DNA of 64,000 bases from Paraglaciecola sp. 20A4 (GTDB lineage: Bacteria > Pseudomonadota > Gammaproteobacteria > Enterobacterales > Alteromonadaceae). Every line of letters starts with the position of its first letter. Position 1 is the first letter of the stretch. Position numbers and translations under genes: made by a program. Under the pieces are notes generated by a model. It was not told the origin of the DNA. It ran no database searches and worked only from the letters and a program-made list of their open reading frames with translations. Shown here piece by piece: positions 44,158 to 53,648 of this stretch. The stretch spans positions 28,542-92,541 of the forward strand of contig NZ_WTPY01000017.1 in assembly GCF_011378905.1 (NCBI RefSeq). The letters are read 5' to 3'.

Positions 44158-44664
44158 CTACCTAAGCATGGTAAAAAATAAAACAACTCGCTTGCTTTGC
44201 CCGTCGTTGACCATTGTGTCCACATTATGGTTGAACATGACCAGTCCTTGCGTAAATATCCCATGAATTTGCTGGGTGTGTAAGCTAACAAGCAGACCAA
44301 CATTCACAACGAGCGTTAACCAAAATATGACTCTGAACGGCACTTTCTGAGTTTTGTGGCGTAATCGCTGCTGCGCGATAATCGCGCCAGGCCAACCGCC
44401 AAATAAAGCCAACAGGTGCAATGTTTGTTCCGGTACCCGCCAATTCCCTTTGATTGCAGCAACCTTATCTTTTTTGTAAAAAACATAGGCGCTTAAACTT
44501 AGCAGAGCGTAAAGCAGGCCCAACATGAGCGGCGTCATGCCGAGTCCGTAAGACCCTGCTAAACCGAAAATTAATAAATAAATCCAAATGTAGTGATGAT
44601 TCAAACGTATCTCTTTTAGTAGACAAAATCGGTTTAGCGCAGATAAAAGCTCAATAAAATTCAT
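44158..44664 (-). CDS. DUF1294 membrane protein
   Basis: A 168-residue inner-membrane protein. Two hydrophobic helices precede the DUF1294 block (YKKDKVAAIKGNWRVPEQTLHLLALFGGWPGAIIAQQRLRHKTQK in consecutive motifs), and another hydrophobic helix follows. Some relatives are fused to cold-shock domains; this one has none. The function is unknown. Confidence 0.85.
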   Translation of the reverse strand: MNFIELLSALNRFCLLKEIRLNHHYIWIYLLIFGLAGSYGLGMTPLMLGLLYALLSLSAYVFYKKDKVAAIKGNWRVPEQTLHLLALFGGWPGAIIAQQRLRHKTQKVPFRVIFWLTLVVNVGLLVSLHTQQIHGIFTQGLVMFNHNVDTMVNDGQSKRVVLFFTMLR

Positions 44665-44852
44665 ATCAATGTCTAATATGAAATTTTAACTAGGCGAGTA
44701 AAATTACCCTATAAGATTTAGTCAATACATCATGTAATGTCACAATATGCTGGTTTACAGACCAGATAAAACAAAACTTGGGTGCATTTTACTTACCTTA
44801 ATCGCGGTTAAAAGTGAATACATGCAAAGGTTAATCAAGGACACTATAGTAC

Positions 44853-45869
44853 ATGAAAAATAGCCACTCACTCTTTCAATTAATCATGACTTTCAGTCTA
44901 TTTTTCCCATCACTACTTGTGCAGGCGGATGCGTTTGATACGTCACTGTTAGGTGAGAATAGCCGCTGGGCAATCGATGCATCAGCAAGAGTGAACCGCA
45001 ATACCCAAAGCAAAAATAATGCGTATACCTATGCATTGGGGTTAGATGTCCATAAAGTCTTTAGTCAAAGCAACAGAGATATCGGTACACTGGTTTTTCA
45101 ACCTTACCTCGTTAAATTGAATAACGTCAAATCGCCTTCTTTTTACTTCGATGATGGGGATGATACCGAGCTTACTTGGCGAATTGCCAACTTCAACTAC
45201 ACCGCTCTTACACAAGGTAAGTTAAATATCAGGTTAGGCCATTTTGAAATTCCTTATGGCTTAGAATATCAAGTGGATACCAACGGTACATTGCGTCAAT
45301 TAACGTTTGGTGATCGAGGTATCAAAGCCGATTGGGGTTTATCTGTAAACGGCATCCTTCCCTATTTAGAATATGAGGTAGCGCTGACTCGCGGGTCGGG
45401 TAATGAAATATCAAGCACCCATAACCCGCATATTTTTTCAGGTCGTATAGGCACCCCTAGTCAAAAAAATCTTACTGGCGGACTATCGTGGTTTTACGGA
45501 GACGTTTTGACAGGTGCCGGGGTAATAGAACGCAAAAAGTTAGGAATCGATGCCTCCTATTTCCTTTATCAATGGCAGTTTATGTTTGAGTCGTCAATTG
45601 GCCAAACCGCAGGGAATAATACCCGCAACAGCTTTGCCGAAGTGTCTTGGATGAATGCCAAAGAACAGTTAAAAAGCTATTTACAGCTTGGCTACCAGGA
45701 TATAAAACAGATCGATCAAACCGATTCAGCTAGCTATTGGGTTGTTGGGGTTCAGTGGCAAAATACCAACGGGCTGGACATAAGCGCACAATTCAAACAT
45801 AAATTGAATGCATCGCCTACACTCAATACGGATCCTAACTTAAGTATACAACTGAGATATAGATTGTGA
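44853..45869 (+). CDS. Predicted porin, first gene of a porin-periplasmic-GGDEF/EAL operon
   Basis: A 338-residue exported barrel protein. The signal peptide ends in LVQADA. Alternating strands follow, including RLGHFEIPYGLEYQ, which resembles phosphate-selective-porin-type proteins, and the chain ends in LSIQLRYRL. The substrate is unknown. The stop overlaps the start of the next gene (TGATG), so translation is coupled. Confidence 0.78.
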   Translation: MKNSHSLFQLIMTFSLFFPSLLVQADAFDTSLLGENSRWAIDASARVNRNTQSKNNAYTYALGLDVHKVFSQSNRDIGTLVFQPYLVKLNNVKSPSFYFDDGDDTELTWRIANFNYTALTQGKLNIRLGHFEIPYGLEYQVDTNGTLRQLTFGDRGIKADWGLSVNGILPYLEYEVALTRGSGNEISSTHNPHIFSGRIGTPSQKNLTGGLSWFYGDVLTGAGVIERKKLGIDASYFLYQWQFMFESSIGQTAGNNTRNSFAEVSWMNAKEQLKSYLQLGYQDIKQIDQTDSASYWVVGVQWQNTNGLDISAQFKHKLNASPTLNTDPNLSIQLRYRL

Positions 45870-46498
45870 TGATAGGCATTAACCCTCCCTTTGTAGCGCA
45901 ATACCTCAAGTTATCGGTATTATTATTGGTGCTCGTTTCGTTTCACAGCAACGCGGCTTTTTGTTCATTACGCGACCCCGTATCTGCCATTCAAGCCTTG
46001 TACACGCAAGACTATCAATTCCGTACTGTGGTAAGTGACGTGACTGAAGCGGATAGAGAACAATTAAAACAATTGTTACCTTTTACTATCCACCAAAGCG
46101 AAGTGAGTAAGCATACTCTATATGTTTTATACAATGACGACCAACCTCAGGGCTTTTTACAAGCTCGTTCTGAATGGGCAAAATGGGGGTTGGTGGAGAT
46201 AGCGTGGGCGATTAATTTAGATAGAAGCCTTAAAGGCTTCTATTTTCAACGTTGCCGAAGCCCCCAATGCAATGAAACCGTTTTGGCAAGTATTAACCAA
46301 GCGCTAGGCGGCAAGTCATTCGCGCAAGTAAGAGGTTTATTAAGTGATGACGGAAAAGCACTTTCACCGCAAGGCCTTGCAGCCTTCCCCATAGCACCAA
46401 ATTTGGCTTTATTGACCCTTCACTCTGCACTGAAAACGCTAGCGATAACGGATATCAGCTGGAAAAAAGAAATTCACCATTTATCTGTAAGTCAATAG
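45866..46498 (+). CDS. Periplasmic protein of unknown function
   Basis: A 210-residue protein with an N-terminal signal peptide or anchor (LSVLLLVLVSFHSNAAF). The core includes DYQFRTVVSDVTEADREQLKQ, LYVLYNDDQPQGFLQARSEW and FYFQRCRSPQCNETV. The combination of a Tyr-Val-Leu-Tyr strand, a Gly-Phe turn and later interaction with a membrane protein faintly recalls FMN-binding domains of the RnfG/NqrC type, but I cannot confirm that. It overlaps the porin gene by 4 bases and lies 11 bases before the GGDEF/EAL gene. It may be a periplasmic ligand sensor for that protein. Confidence 0.6.
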   Translation: MMIGINPPFVAQYLKLSVLLLVLVSFHSNAAFCSLRDPVSAIQALYTQDYQFRTVVSDVTEADREQLKQLLPFTIHQSEVSKHTLYVLYNDDQPQGFLQARSEWAKWGLVEIAWAINLDRSLKGFYFQRCRSPQCNETVLASINQALGGKSFAQVRGLLSDDGKALSPQGLAAFPIAPNLALLTLHSALKTLAITDISWKKEIHHLSVSQ

Positions 46499-46509
46499 GC
46501 AGCAAGTGA

Positions 46510-48510
46510 ATGAGAATAAGAAGCTATTTAGCCCTATTAGTATGTGCCTGTTTATTGGGTGCTTACGTTTTGGAACAAGTCTTAGCCTACCGTTTCACCA
46601 GTGTGCAAACCTTGGCAGAAGAGCATAGCAATAGCTTATTGTGGCAAAAAGACTTACAACGAATTGAAAATACAGCCTCTCAATTTTTAATCTCATCGGA
46701 TTTAGTCATAGGCTCGGGCAATACTTATCTTATTTTTGGGGCCAAAAATATGGGCGAGCATCTAACAATTGAACTCGACCTAATGCAAGCTAACAGCCCG
46801 TTTTCCACATTAACATCAAAAATTCATGAATCCTTAACATTGGTTAGTAGCATCAATGGCGTATTGGATATTATTGCCGACCTTCCCCCAACAAAATTGC
46901 AACAAAGCCTTAGTAAATTATTAATTCAATACGACCCTATCAGCCTTGCACTTTCGCGGAATATTCAATTTCTAACGCAGCAAACCAGTATTATGGTGCA
47001 AACAGAAGCGCAGTTTCTACAAGATGAAAAGAAACGAATGGAGAAAATAAGCTGGATAACCAGAATAGTTTTTTTCCTGATGATTATTGCATTATGGTGG
47101 TGGGCCAATACGCGTATATGTAAACCACTAAATGGCTTAATTTACTCTTCCCACCGAGCCTTATCGGGTCACGATTTTGAAGCTACTGATCGAGCGCCTA
47201 CAGAAATAATTGAGTTGAGTAACGACTTCAAACATTTAACCGAAACCCTATTTCATCAAGCCTCTCACGACCCCCTCACTGAGCTACAAAATAGGCGCGC
47301 ATTTGAGCGTAATCTCAACGAGATTATTCATGATCGGCAACATAATTACTTTCTTTGCTTCATTGACTTAGATTATTTTAAAACAATCAATGACACATGT
47401 GGTCACGCCGCAGGTGATGAAATATTGGTCAGCGTTGCGCGTATTTTAAAAAACAATGTGCGGGGCCATGATATCGTTGCTAGATTGGGTGGTGACGAAT
47501 TTGCGGTTTTAATCAAAGACTGTCCTTTTGATAAAGCGCTGAAAATCGCCACTAACATCAAAGATAATATCCGTCGCTTAACCTACCACTGGGAGGGTGA
47601 AACGTTTCATTTGAGCGCCAGTATAGGTGTTGCCACCAAAATGCCTTATAGCTCCACTACAGAGTTATTAAATTCAGCCGATGTGGCCTGCGGACTAGCG
47701 AAGAATGCTGGACGTAATACAGTACATCTATATGACGCCACTAATGAACAAAGCCACAATAAGCGCGAAGATATATTGTCTGTGCATCAAATCAATAACG
47801 CTCTCGATAACAATCATTTCATTCTCTATAAACAAGACATCGCCGCATTACAGAATTCGAATGCCGGTCAGTATTTTGAAATTTTATTACGTATGAAGTG
47901 CCCAAAAGGTGACATTATAGGCCCAGTTAATTTTTTGCCAATTGCCGAGCGTTATCGACTCACTAGCAAAATTGACAGCTGGGTCGTTAATGCGGTGTTT
48001 CAACATTTTCTCAGTCGCAAAGAACAGCTTGACGGTATTCAAACCATTTCCATCAACTTGTCGGGGCACTCAATGAATGATGGAGAATTAGAAAAGTTCA
48101 TTATTGAAAAAATTGCGAATGGAAATATTCCTGCTGAAAAATTCTGTTTCGAAATCACCGAAACACTAGCAATTACCAATATCAAACGAGCCCGTCAGTT
48201 TATGGATAACATCAAGGCACTAGGGTGTAGTTTTGCCTTGGATGATTTCGGCAGTGGACATTCGTCTTATACAAATATTCGAGAACTTCCCACCGAAAAA
48301 ATAAAAATTGCGGGATCATTCATCTCTGGCATGATGGAAAATCCGTTAGATTACACCACGGTAAAATCTATATGTGATCTTGCTAAAGCGGCTAATCAAG
48401 AAGTGATAGCTAAATTTGTGGAAGATAAAAAAACCATGGAAGCACTAACAAAACTAGGGGTAGATTACGCACAGGGTTACTACTTTTGCCAACCCACTGA
48501 GCTTGTGTAA
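46510..48510 (+). CDS. GGDEF-EAL cyclic-di-GMP protein with periplasmic sensor
   Basis: A 666-residue inner-membrane protein. A transmembrane helix at the N-terminus and another at about residues 178-198 enclose a periplasmic sensor region; a HAMP-like stretch follows. The GGDEF domain keeps the active motif GGDEF at 327-331 and the inhibitory RxxD site (RGHD). The EAL domain has EILLR at 457-461 and DDFGSG, and keeps the Glu and Asp residues typical of active enzymes, although the usual KID is KIA. Both synthesis and breakdown of cyclic-di-GMP are possible. The porin and periplasmic protein upstream probably feed its sensor. Confidence 0.93.
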   Translation: MRIRSYLALLVCACLLGAYVLEQVLAYRFTSVQTLAEEHSNSLLWQKDLQRIENTASQFLISSDLVIGSGNTYLIFGAKNMGEHLTIELDLMQANSPFSTLTSKIHESLTLVSSINGVLDIIADLPPTKLQQSLSKLLIQYDPISLALSRNIQFLTQQTSIMVQTEAQFLQDEKKRMEKISWITRIVFFLMIIALWWWANTRICKPLNGLIYSSHRALSGHDFEATDRAPTEIIELSNDFKHLTETLFHQASHDPLTELQNRRAFERNLNEIIHDRQHNYFLCFIDLDYFKTINDTCGHAAGDEILVSVARILKNNVRGHDIVARLGGDEFAVLIKDCPFDKALKIATNIKDNIRRLTYHWEGETFHLSASIGVATKMPYSSTTELLNSADVACGLAKNAGRNTVHLYDATNEQSHNKREDILSVHQINNALDNNHFILYKQDIAALQNSNAGQYFEILLRMKCPKGDIIGPVNFLPIAERYRLTSKIDSWVVNAVFQHFLSRKEQLDGIQTISINLSGHSMNDGELEKFIIEKIANGNIPAEKFCFEITETLAITNIKRARQFMDNIKALGCSFALDDFGSGHSSYTNIRELPTEKIKIAGSFISGMMENPLDYTTVKSICDLAKAANQEVIAKFVEDKKTMEALTKLGVDYAQGYYFCQPTELV

Positions 48511-48931
48511 TTGGCGTTTCAATTTAAATTTTCGTCTATTGCTAATAATCATAACAATAGAAAATGGCATGAAAAAGCCGCGACATAAATAATGTGGCGG
48601 CCCAGGGATAGTACGACAGTTCACTAGGCTGTCATTTCATTAGTCGTCATAAACAGGCAAAAAGTTTAATCGAATTAAAAATTTATTTTTAAACGCTATT
48701 TTATTAATTCTTTGTAAGCAGCGGGTTGGAAGTAATTTTACCTATTAGAATTATAATTAAATTGGCCAATCAACGAAATATCAATGTTTTTCAGCGATTT
48801 ACTTTTTGAATATAGCTCTGTTACATTTAGACTGATACAGAATCCAGTTTGGCGCAATAGCCCAAATTACCCATATTGAGTTGGTCAAGCTACGTTCAGG
48901 CTCACTCAAAACACACAACCAAGAGAGCATT
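48511..48931. other. AT-rich intergenic region with one hairpin
   Basis: A 421-base gap between the GGDEF/EAL and DHH genes. GCCGCGACAT (48577-48586) and ATGTGGCGGC (48592-48601) form a stem with one mismatch. It lies 67 bases past the stop but is not followed by Ts on the plus strand. The remainder should contain the DHH promoter. I see no gene. Confidence 0.4.
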
Positions 48932-49861
48932 ATGTCTAATAGTACTTTTCGACTCATTACCAGAAGCGATTTCGACGGCTTAGTGTGCGCCGCTTTGCTT
49001 AAAGATATGAACATGATTGACGACATTAAATTTGTTCATCCAAAAGATATGCAAGACGGCAAGATTGAAGTGGGACCACGTGATATTCTGACTAACTTAC
49101 CTTACGTGGAAGGTTGTCACATGTGTTTCGATCATCACCACAGCGAAGCAGTTCGCAATAAGGCATACAACAACCACGTAATTGACCCAGACGCCCCTTC
49201 TGCGGCTCGCGTTGTCTTTGACCACTATGGCGGCAAAAATAAATTCCCTAAGATTTCTGATGAACTAATGGCCGCGGTTGATAAAGGCGATTCAGCAGCT
49301 TTCAACCAAGAAGAAGTACTTGATCCGCAAGGTTGGGATCTAATGAATTTCTTAATGGATGCCCGTACTGGCCTAGGTCGCTTTAGAGAATTTACCATAT
49401 CAAATTATAACTTGATGATGAAATTGATTGATTGCTGTTTGGATCTTAGCGTTGATGAGATCATTCAACTACCTGATGTTCAAGAACGGATTAAAATCTA
49501 CCAAGAACATCGTTCTTTGGCCATTGAACAAATAAAGCGCTGCGCGACAGTAAAAAACAACTTGGTGATCCTCGACCTAAAAGATGAAGACCCGATTTAT
49601 GCTACCAATCGCTTTATGATTTATGCACTTTTTCCGGAGTGTAATATCTCCATCCACAAGATGTGGGGCTTTCAAAAACAAAACGTTGTATTGGCTATCG
49701 GTAAGTCTATCTTGAATAAAACCTCGAACACCAATATTGGTGAACTTTGTTTGCAATATGATGGCGGTGGGCATGAAAATGCCGGAACTTGCCAAGTTGC
49801 AACAGTTCAAGCAGAAACAGTATTGCACCAGATAACACAAAAAATTAACCAAGACGGATAA
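48932..49861 (+). CDS. DHH-superfamily phosphoesterase-like protein
   Basis: A 309-residue protein with the N-terminal motif RSDFDGLVCA (Asp13, Asp15) and the DHHHSE metal motif, followed by DHH-associated-domain features and a C-terminal YDGGGHENAGTC. Proteins like this are called exopolyphosphatase-related; a role on polyphosphate, oligoribonucleotides or cyclic dinucleotides is possible, and the sequence does not decide between them. I use the ATG at 48932, with GAGAG 6 bases upstream; the frame is open back to 48881. Confidence 0.85.
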   Translation: MSNSTFRLITRSDFDGLVCAALLKDMNMIDDIKFVHPKDMQDGKIEVGPRDILTNLPYVEGCHMCFDHHHSEAVRNKAYNNHVIDPDAPSAARVVFDHYGGKNKFPKISDELMAAVDKGDSAAFNQEEVLDPQGWDLMNFLMDARTGLGRFREFTISNYNLMMKLIDCCLDLSVDEIIQLPDVQERIKIYQEHRSLAIEQIKRCATVKNNLVILDLKDEDPIYATNRFMIYALFPECNISIHKMWGFQKQNVVLAIGKSILNKTSNTNIGELCLQYDGGGHENAGTCQVATVQAETVLHQITQKINQDG

Positions 49862-49881
49862 CGAAAATACGAATAAGACAA

Positions 49882-49913
49882 AGCCGCATTGATATAAAGC
49901 AGTGCGGTTTTTT
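49882..49913 (+). terminator. Terminator after the DHH gene
   Basis: CCGCATTG (49884-49891) and CAGTGCGG (49900-49907) pair with one G-U, and six Ts follow. It lies between convergent genes. Confidence 0.85.
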
Positions 49914-49915
49914 AT

Positions 49916-50452
49916 TTAGGCTTGCATTTTCAAACCAATTTCTTCTAGTAAATCAAAGATCCCCGTTTCATCTACTGTTATTTCACTATCCTCCTGAAGC
50001 TTCGTTTTCGAGTAACGCGCTTGTGTATAGGTATCGCAATTTGCATAAATATCATCGTCGATATGGAAAGGATCATTGTGTAATGATAATGGTTGAGGAT
50101 GCATCGCTAACCATAACTGAGCACTTCGAATACCATCACTATGTAGGATATCAGTGGCAGTATCGGCCAAAGGCCAGTCCTGCTCGTGAGCTTGCAGATG
50201 CTTCTCAGGGTAATAAGATTGAACATCAGTCAGTGCTTGGAGTTCAGGCTCACTTGCTTGACCAATATGGGGGCGCGCCAGAACATCTTGTTGTAACATC
50301 GCCAGCAACAAGGAGAACTTAGCGCCTTGATTAGATGCACGATTAAGTAACCCGCTGAATTCAATATCCCGCGTAGTAGTATTAACCGTTTGACTACTTT
50401 GTGTTGATTGAGTCTGCTGCAAACCTTTACTACCAATAAACAACCCACCCAA
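49916..50452 (-). CDS. Hypothetical protein
   Basis: A 178-residue frame with no recognised domain. The N-terminal third is Gln/Ser/Thr-rich and polar, the middle is helical (FSLLLAMLQQDVLARP), and a His/Asp-rich segment (PLSLHNDPFHIDDDIY) precedes a C-terminal helix. There is no signal peptide or transmembrane helix. No ATG fits the start; TTG at 50452 is the longest choice and has only a weak ribosome site. An internal start is possible. It is transcribed alone, convergent with the DHH gene. Confidence 0.5.
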   Translation of the reverse strand: MGGLFIGSKGLQQTQSTQSSQTVNTTTRDIEFSGLLNRASNQGAKFSLLLAMLQQDVLARPHIGQASEPELQALTDVQSYYPEKHLQAHEQDWPLADTATDILHSDGIRSAQLWLAMHPQPLSLHNDPFHIDDDIYANCDTYTQARYSKTKLQEDSEITVDETGIFDLLEEIGLKMQA

Positions 50453-50628
50453 CGGCGAGCGTGTTTAAAATGATTGATTAATTAGGTTATCGCAGAAAAA
50501 ACGTTTTGCTTTAGGGGGAATAACGTAGGTATACGACTATAGGGAATAAGGAGCGATTTACATCCGCTATTTAACAGAGTGCTCAGGCATCCGCTGATGC
50601 CTGAGTTTCAAATGCTATATTCCTCAAA

Positions 50629-51438
50629 TTAACGTTTCGGCACCAGCAGAGCAGGATCTAACCGTACGCTCATCCAATTCATTCGCCAATCTAGATGGGC
50701 ACCCGTAACACGTCCTGTGGCACCAATTTCAGCCACGGCTTGACCTTGTTTGATTTGGTCTCCCGCTTTAACAAGACCTTTGCTCAAATGCAAAAAGGTA
50801 GAAGACACACCTAATCCATGATCGATTATCATTGTGCCTCCAGAGTAGTACATATCCGGCACAAAAAGAGTCACCACGCCATCTGCAGGGGCATAAACCG
50901 TTGTCCCCGTTGGCGCTGCTACATCAACACCATAATGAGGTCGTTTAGGTTGCCCATTGAGTACGCGCTGGCTGCCATATACTCCACTGATAGGGCCTTG
51001 TGCTGGCCAAATAAAGTCTTGAGCAAAATCGCTGCGAGAATCACGACGTGCTCTGGCCTGAGCGACCTGTATATTATCTCGCTTAATTCTGTCGAGTACT
51101 TCTTTTGGCGGCGAAACCATTTTACTGGGCAAACCTTCGATGCGTTGAATATCGTACGTTCTGGGTGTTAACGTAAGGCTTTTCTCATGGCTTTCACCTT
51201 GAGGATCTCGCCATTTAATATGATGATCCAATTCTTCATCTCGACCAAAACCGAATGCAAAACTGCCATCTTGGCCGATAAGAATAGTTTTACCGTCTAA
51301 CCAAATTTCACTACCTGATGGTGCACTGCCTCTAATTAAGCTACCTTGAGTAAGCTCCCCGCGCAGTTCTAACATTTCAGCTTGGGCGCCAACCATAAAC
51401 ATCAGGTTCACAAAAGCGCCAAAAAAGAACTTACGCAT
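50629..51438 (-). CDS. M23-family peptidase (LytM domain)
   Basis: A 269-residue exported protein. A signal peptide (RKFFFGAFVNLMFMVGAQAE) is followed by a beta-rich N-terminal region and an M23 domain from about residue 150. The zinc and catalytic residues are visible in PHYGVDVAAPTGT, in STFLHLSKG and in GAHLDWRM, so the enzyme should be active on cell-wall peptide bridges. The ATG at 51438 overlaps the stop of the upstream PTPS-like gene by 8 bases. The frame is open to 51522 inside that gene. Confidence 0.9.
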   Translation of the reverse strand: MRKFFFGAFVNLMFMVGAQAEMLELRGELTQGSLIRGSAPSGSEIWLDGKTILIGQDGSFAFGFGRDEELDHHIKWRDPQGESHEKSLTLTPRTYDIQRIEGLPSKMVSPPKEVLDRIKRDNIQVAQARARRDSRSDFAQDFIWPAQGPISGVYGSQRVLNGQPKRPHYGVDVAAPTGTTVYAPADGVVTLFVPDMYYSGGTMIIDHGLGVSSTFLHLSKGLVKAGDQIKQGQAVAEIGATGRVTGAHLDWRMNWMSVRLDPALLVPKR

Positions 51439-52306
51439 AAGCGATCGCCCCTTTGCCGACGCCCTCAAATGCATATACTTTGAATTCGCTTTCAGGTTCA
51501 AGGCGTTTTTGTTCATTTGCAATATATTGCGCTAAACATTCAACGGTAGTGTCAGTATCAACCATTTCGGTTTCTGCTTTTGGAATAGCCAATTCAAACC
51601 ATCCCTGTGACGATTCATAGCCAAACAAATAATGCCCACTAAAATTAACGTCACTGTTAGCGAAATTAACCTTGTCCGGCCCGACTAAATCTTCATTTGA
51701 TCCCACGTAGATATCGCACCAACGCTCAGACCAATACTGCTGCCATTCATTACTTTCATGTTGATTTTCAATAATCGTAATTTTCGAACGATGACCATGG
51801 GCAATACGCTGACAATTTCCGTCGTGCTTTTTCAAGCCATGGGTATAGTGGTAATAAGGTGTACTAATCACTTCAGCGCGTAGGGTCAGTTCAAGACCAG
51901 CGACGTTTTCAGGCAAATGAGTGGCGATCACTTGCTTTAAATATTGGCTCACAGAAGACATGGTCACATGCTTTGAATAGATAAAACCATACGCTTCAGA
52001 TGGGCAATTAAGGTGAATTGAACGGCCGTCAGGACGCATAAAATCAACACTTACCCGATCATTTTTTTCGTCCCGCAAAATATGACTATATTCATGCTCT
52101 ACGGGAATAAGCAATTTGTGATCGACATATTCGTCAATCAAATATTTTAGCTGTTTTTTAACCTTTGAAAAATCGAGCACCATGCTCTCTTCATTTAAAT
52201 CGCCATCTAAAACGACATCGACTATCCAACTTTCACCAACCATGCCGCGTTTTGGGCATAGGTATGAGAAATCCATAACGGTTAAATCGTTAACGAATAA
52301 TTGCAT
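51431..52306 (-). CDS. Tandem 6-pyruvoyltetrahydropterin synthase-like (QueD-family) protein
   Basis: A 291-residue cytosolic protein with two T-fold halves. The first (about residues 1-120) has the FDFSYLCP-like start and DFSKVKKQLKYLIDEYVDHKLL, the typical PTPS helix. The second (about 135-291) has the HYTHGLKKHDGNCQRIAHGHRSKI zinc-site region and ends in VYAFEGVGKGAIA. A single QueD/PTPS chain has about 120-150 residues. Whether it makes a preQ0 precursor or another pterin is unknown. It is coupled to an M23 peptidase, an unexpected partner. Confidence 0.82.
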   Translation of the reverse strand: MQLFVNDLTVMDFSYLCPKRGMVGESWIVDVVLDGDLNEESMVLDFSKVKKQLKYLIDEYVDHKLLIPVEHEYSHILRDEKNDRVSVDFMRPDGRSIHLNCPSEAYGFIYSKHVTMSSVSQYLKQVIATHLPENVAGLELTLRAEVISTPYYHYTHGLKKHDGNCQRIAHGHRSKITIIENQHESNEWQQYWSERWCDIYVGSNEDLVGPDKVNFANSDVNFSGHYLFGYESSQGWFELAIPKAETEMVDTDTTVECLAQYIANEQKRLEPESEFKVYAFEGVGKGAIAYA

Positions 52307-52424
52307 AAAACAGACTGAATACCTTTGTTGAGACCACGCGCAGTATATCGCGAGTATAAAACTTTATCATGTGTTTACACCCGCAAGCGCACCTAGGCCG
52401 GTGTAGATTTAACTCAAAAACCGC

Positions 52425-53474
52425 TTATTTTTGCGCTTTAAGCAGTTGGTCTTTGAGATTCGGCGGAATACCTTTAATCATGAGAGTGTCTGAGCCCGCA
52501 TCATAATGCACTCGTTCACCGTATAAATTTCGCTCAAAACTAAGACTGATCCCGCCTCCTTGCCCACTGAATTTTGCTAACGTTTTCAATACACTACGGT
52601 CGGCTTGAAATGTCTCTTCGATAGGTGATTCACTGTTAGCAACAAACTGATAAAAATCGTCACCATCGGGCTCTTTTGGCAATTTATCGGCTAATTCCTT
52701 AAGTTGAATATCTTCACCTGCGTCAAGCTTCTCTTTGTAATACTCAGATACAGTTTTACGTGTTGCTTGCTTTTCAGTGGCGTCCATCTGCTCAGCTGCT
52801 AAATAGTCATCTACAGAGCTAAGTAACTGTTTATTTTGCTGTTTAATATCAACCAATTCTTCACAGCCCAAGAAATGCATGAAAAAGTCTGACACCTTAC
52901 GGCCCATACGTCCTTTAATAAAACTAATGTATCGATTTTGCTCAGGCGTGGTCGAAAGCTGAGTTAAATCGATGCGCACAGCAAGTTGCATTTTAGCCAG
53001 ATCGAGGTGATCACTGCTGCTTAGCTCTAGATCACGATTTATTTCTACATGTTGTTTGGTATTTAAAATCGCTATCATTAGATACTCAGTAGCCAAGAAC
53101 TCATAATGACTAAAAACCACAAACCCGGTTTCGATACTCGCCATATCGGTCATGGTTTTCTTAAGCATCTCGCTACTTTGTATACTGAAATCCACAAACG
53201 ACTCAGGTTCACCTATCATCGCTTTGAGTTTGTCTTGAAACGGACTAACGGGCACGTCCTCATTTTCGTCATTTTGAATAGGCTCTGCGCCTTGTTCAAC
53301 AAACCCGCCTACCCCTTTACCTGGCTTGGTATTAAAGGCATGGTTAATTTGCTGGGCAAGATCCTCGATTTCAGGTGTGACTGAGAAACAGCTGTCGCGC
53401 GGAACGAGTGTTAGCTGTTGTTGATCATTTATCGCAAGTTGGTGTACCACAAAGTGACGAATGAGTGCGCTCAC
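52425..53474 (-). CDS. yejK: Nucleoid-associated protein YejK (NdpA)
   Basis: A 349-residue nucleoid-associated protein (E. coli YejK 335). The N-terminus VSALIRHFVVHQLAINDQQQLTLVPRD and later AKFSGQGGGISLSFERNLYGERVHYD match the family. I take the GTG at 53474 because AAAGGAG lies 5 bases before it and it aligns with the E. coli start. An upstream ATG at 53519 would add 15 residues. It diverges from yejL-yejM, as in E. coli. Confidence 0.94.
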   Translation of the reverse strand: MSALIRHFVVHQLAINDQQQLTLVPRDSCFSVTPEIEDLAQQINHAFNTKPGKGVGGFVEQGAEPIQNDENEDVPVSPFQDKLKAMIGEPESFVDFSIQSSEMLKKTMTDMASIETGFVVFSHYEFLATEYLMIAILNTKQHVEINRDLELSSSDHLDLAKMQLAVRIDLTQLSTTPEQNRYISFIKGRMGRKVSDFFMHFLGCEELVDIKQQNKQLLSSVDDYLAAEQMDATEKQATRKTVSEYYKEKLDAGEDIQLKELADKLPKEPDGDDFYQFVANSESPIEETFQADRSVLKTLAKFSGQGGGISLSFERNLYGERVHYDAGSDTLMIKGIPPNLKDQLLKAQK

Positions 53475-53648
53475 GTTGGCTCCTTTAATTCGGTTGACGG
53501 TTTGTAAATTAAAATCCACAAACCTAATTTAATACTGTTAGGCATATTCACTGCGTTTAATTGACTATTTACACGCCCATATTGCGCATTACTCGCATTT
53601 TGAGCAGACCATTGTTACTATCTCGCCATAAACTTTGCGAGAAAAAAC

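Noticed and set aside
48577..48601. Hairpin as terminator of the GGDEF/EAL gene
   Set aside because: The T run lies on the wrong side for the plus strand, and no gene on the minus strand enters from the right. I list it only as a structure.
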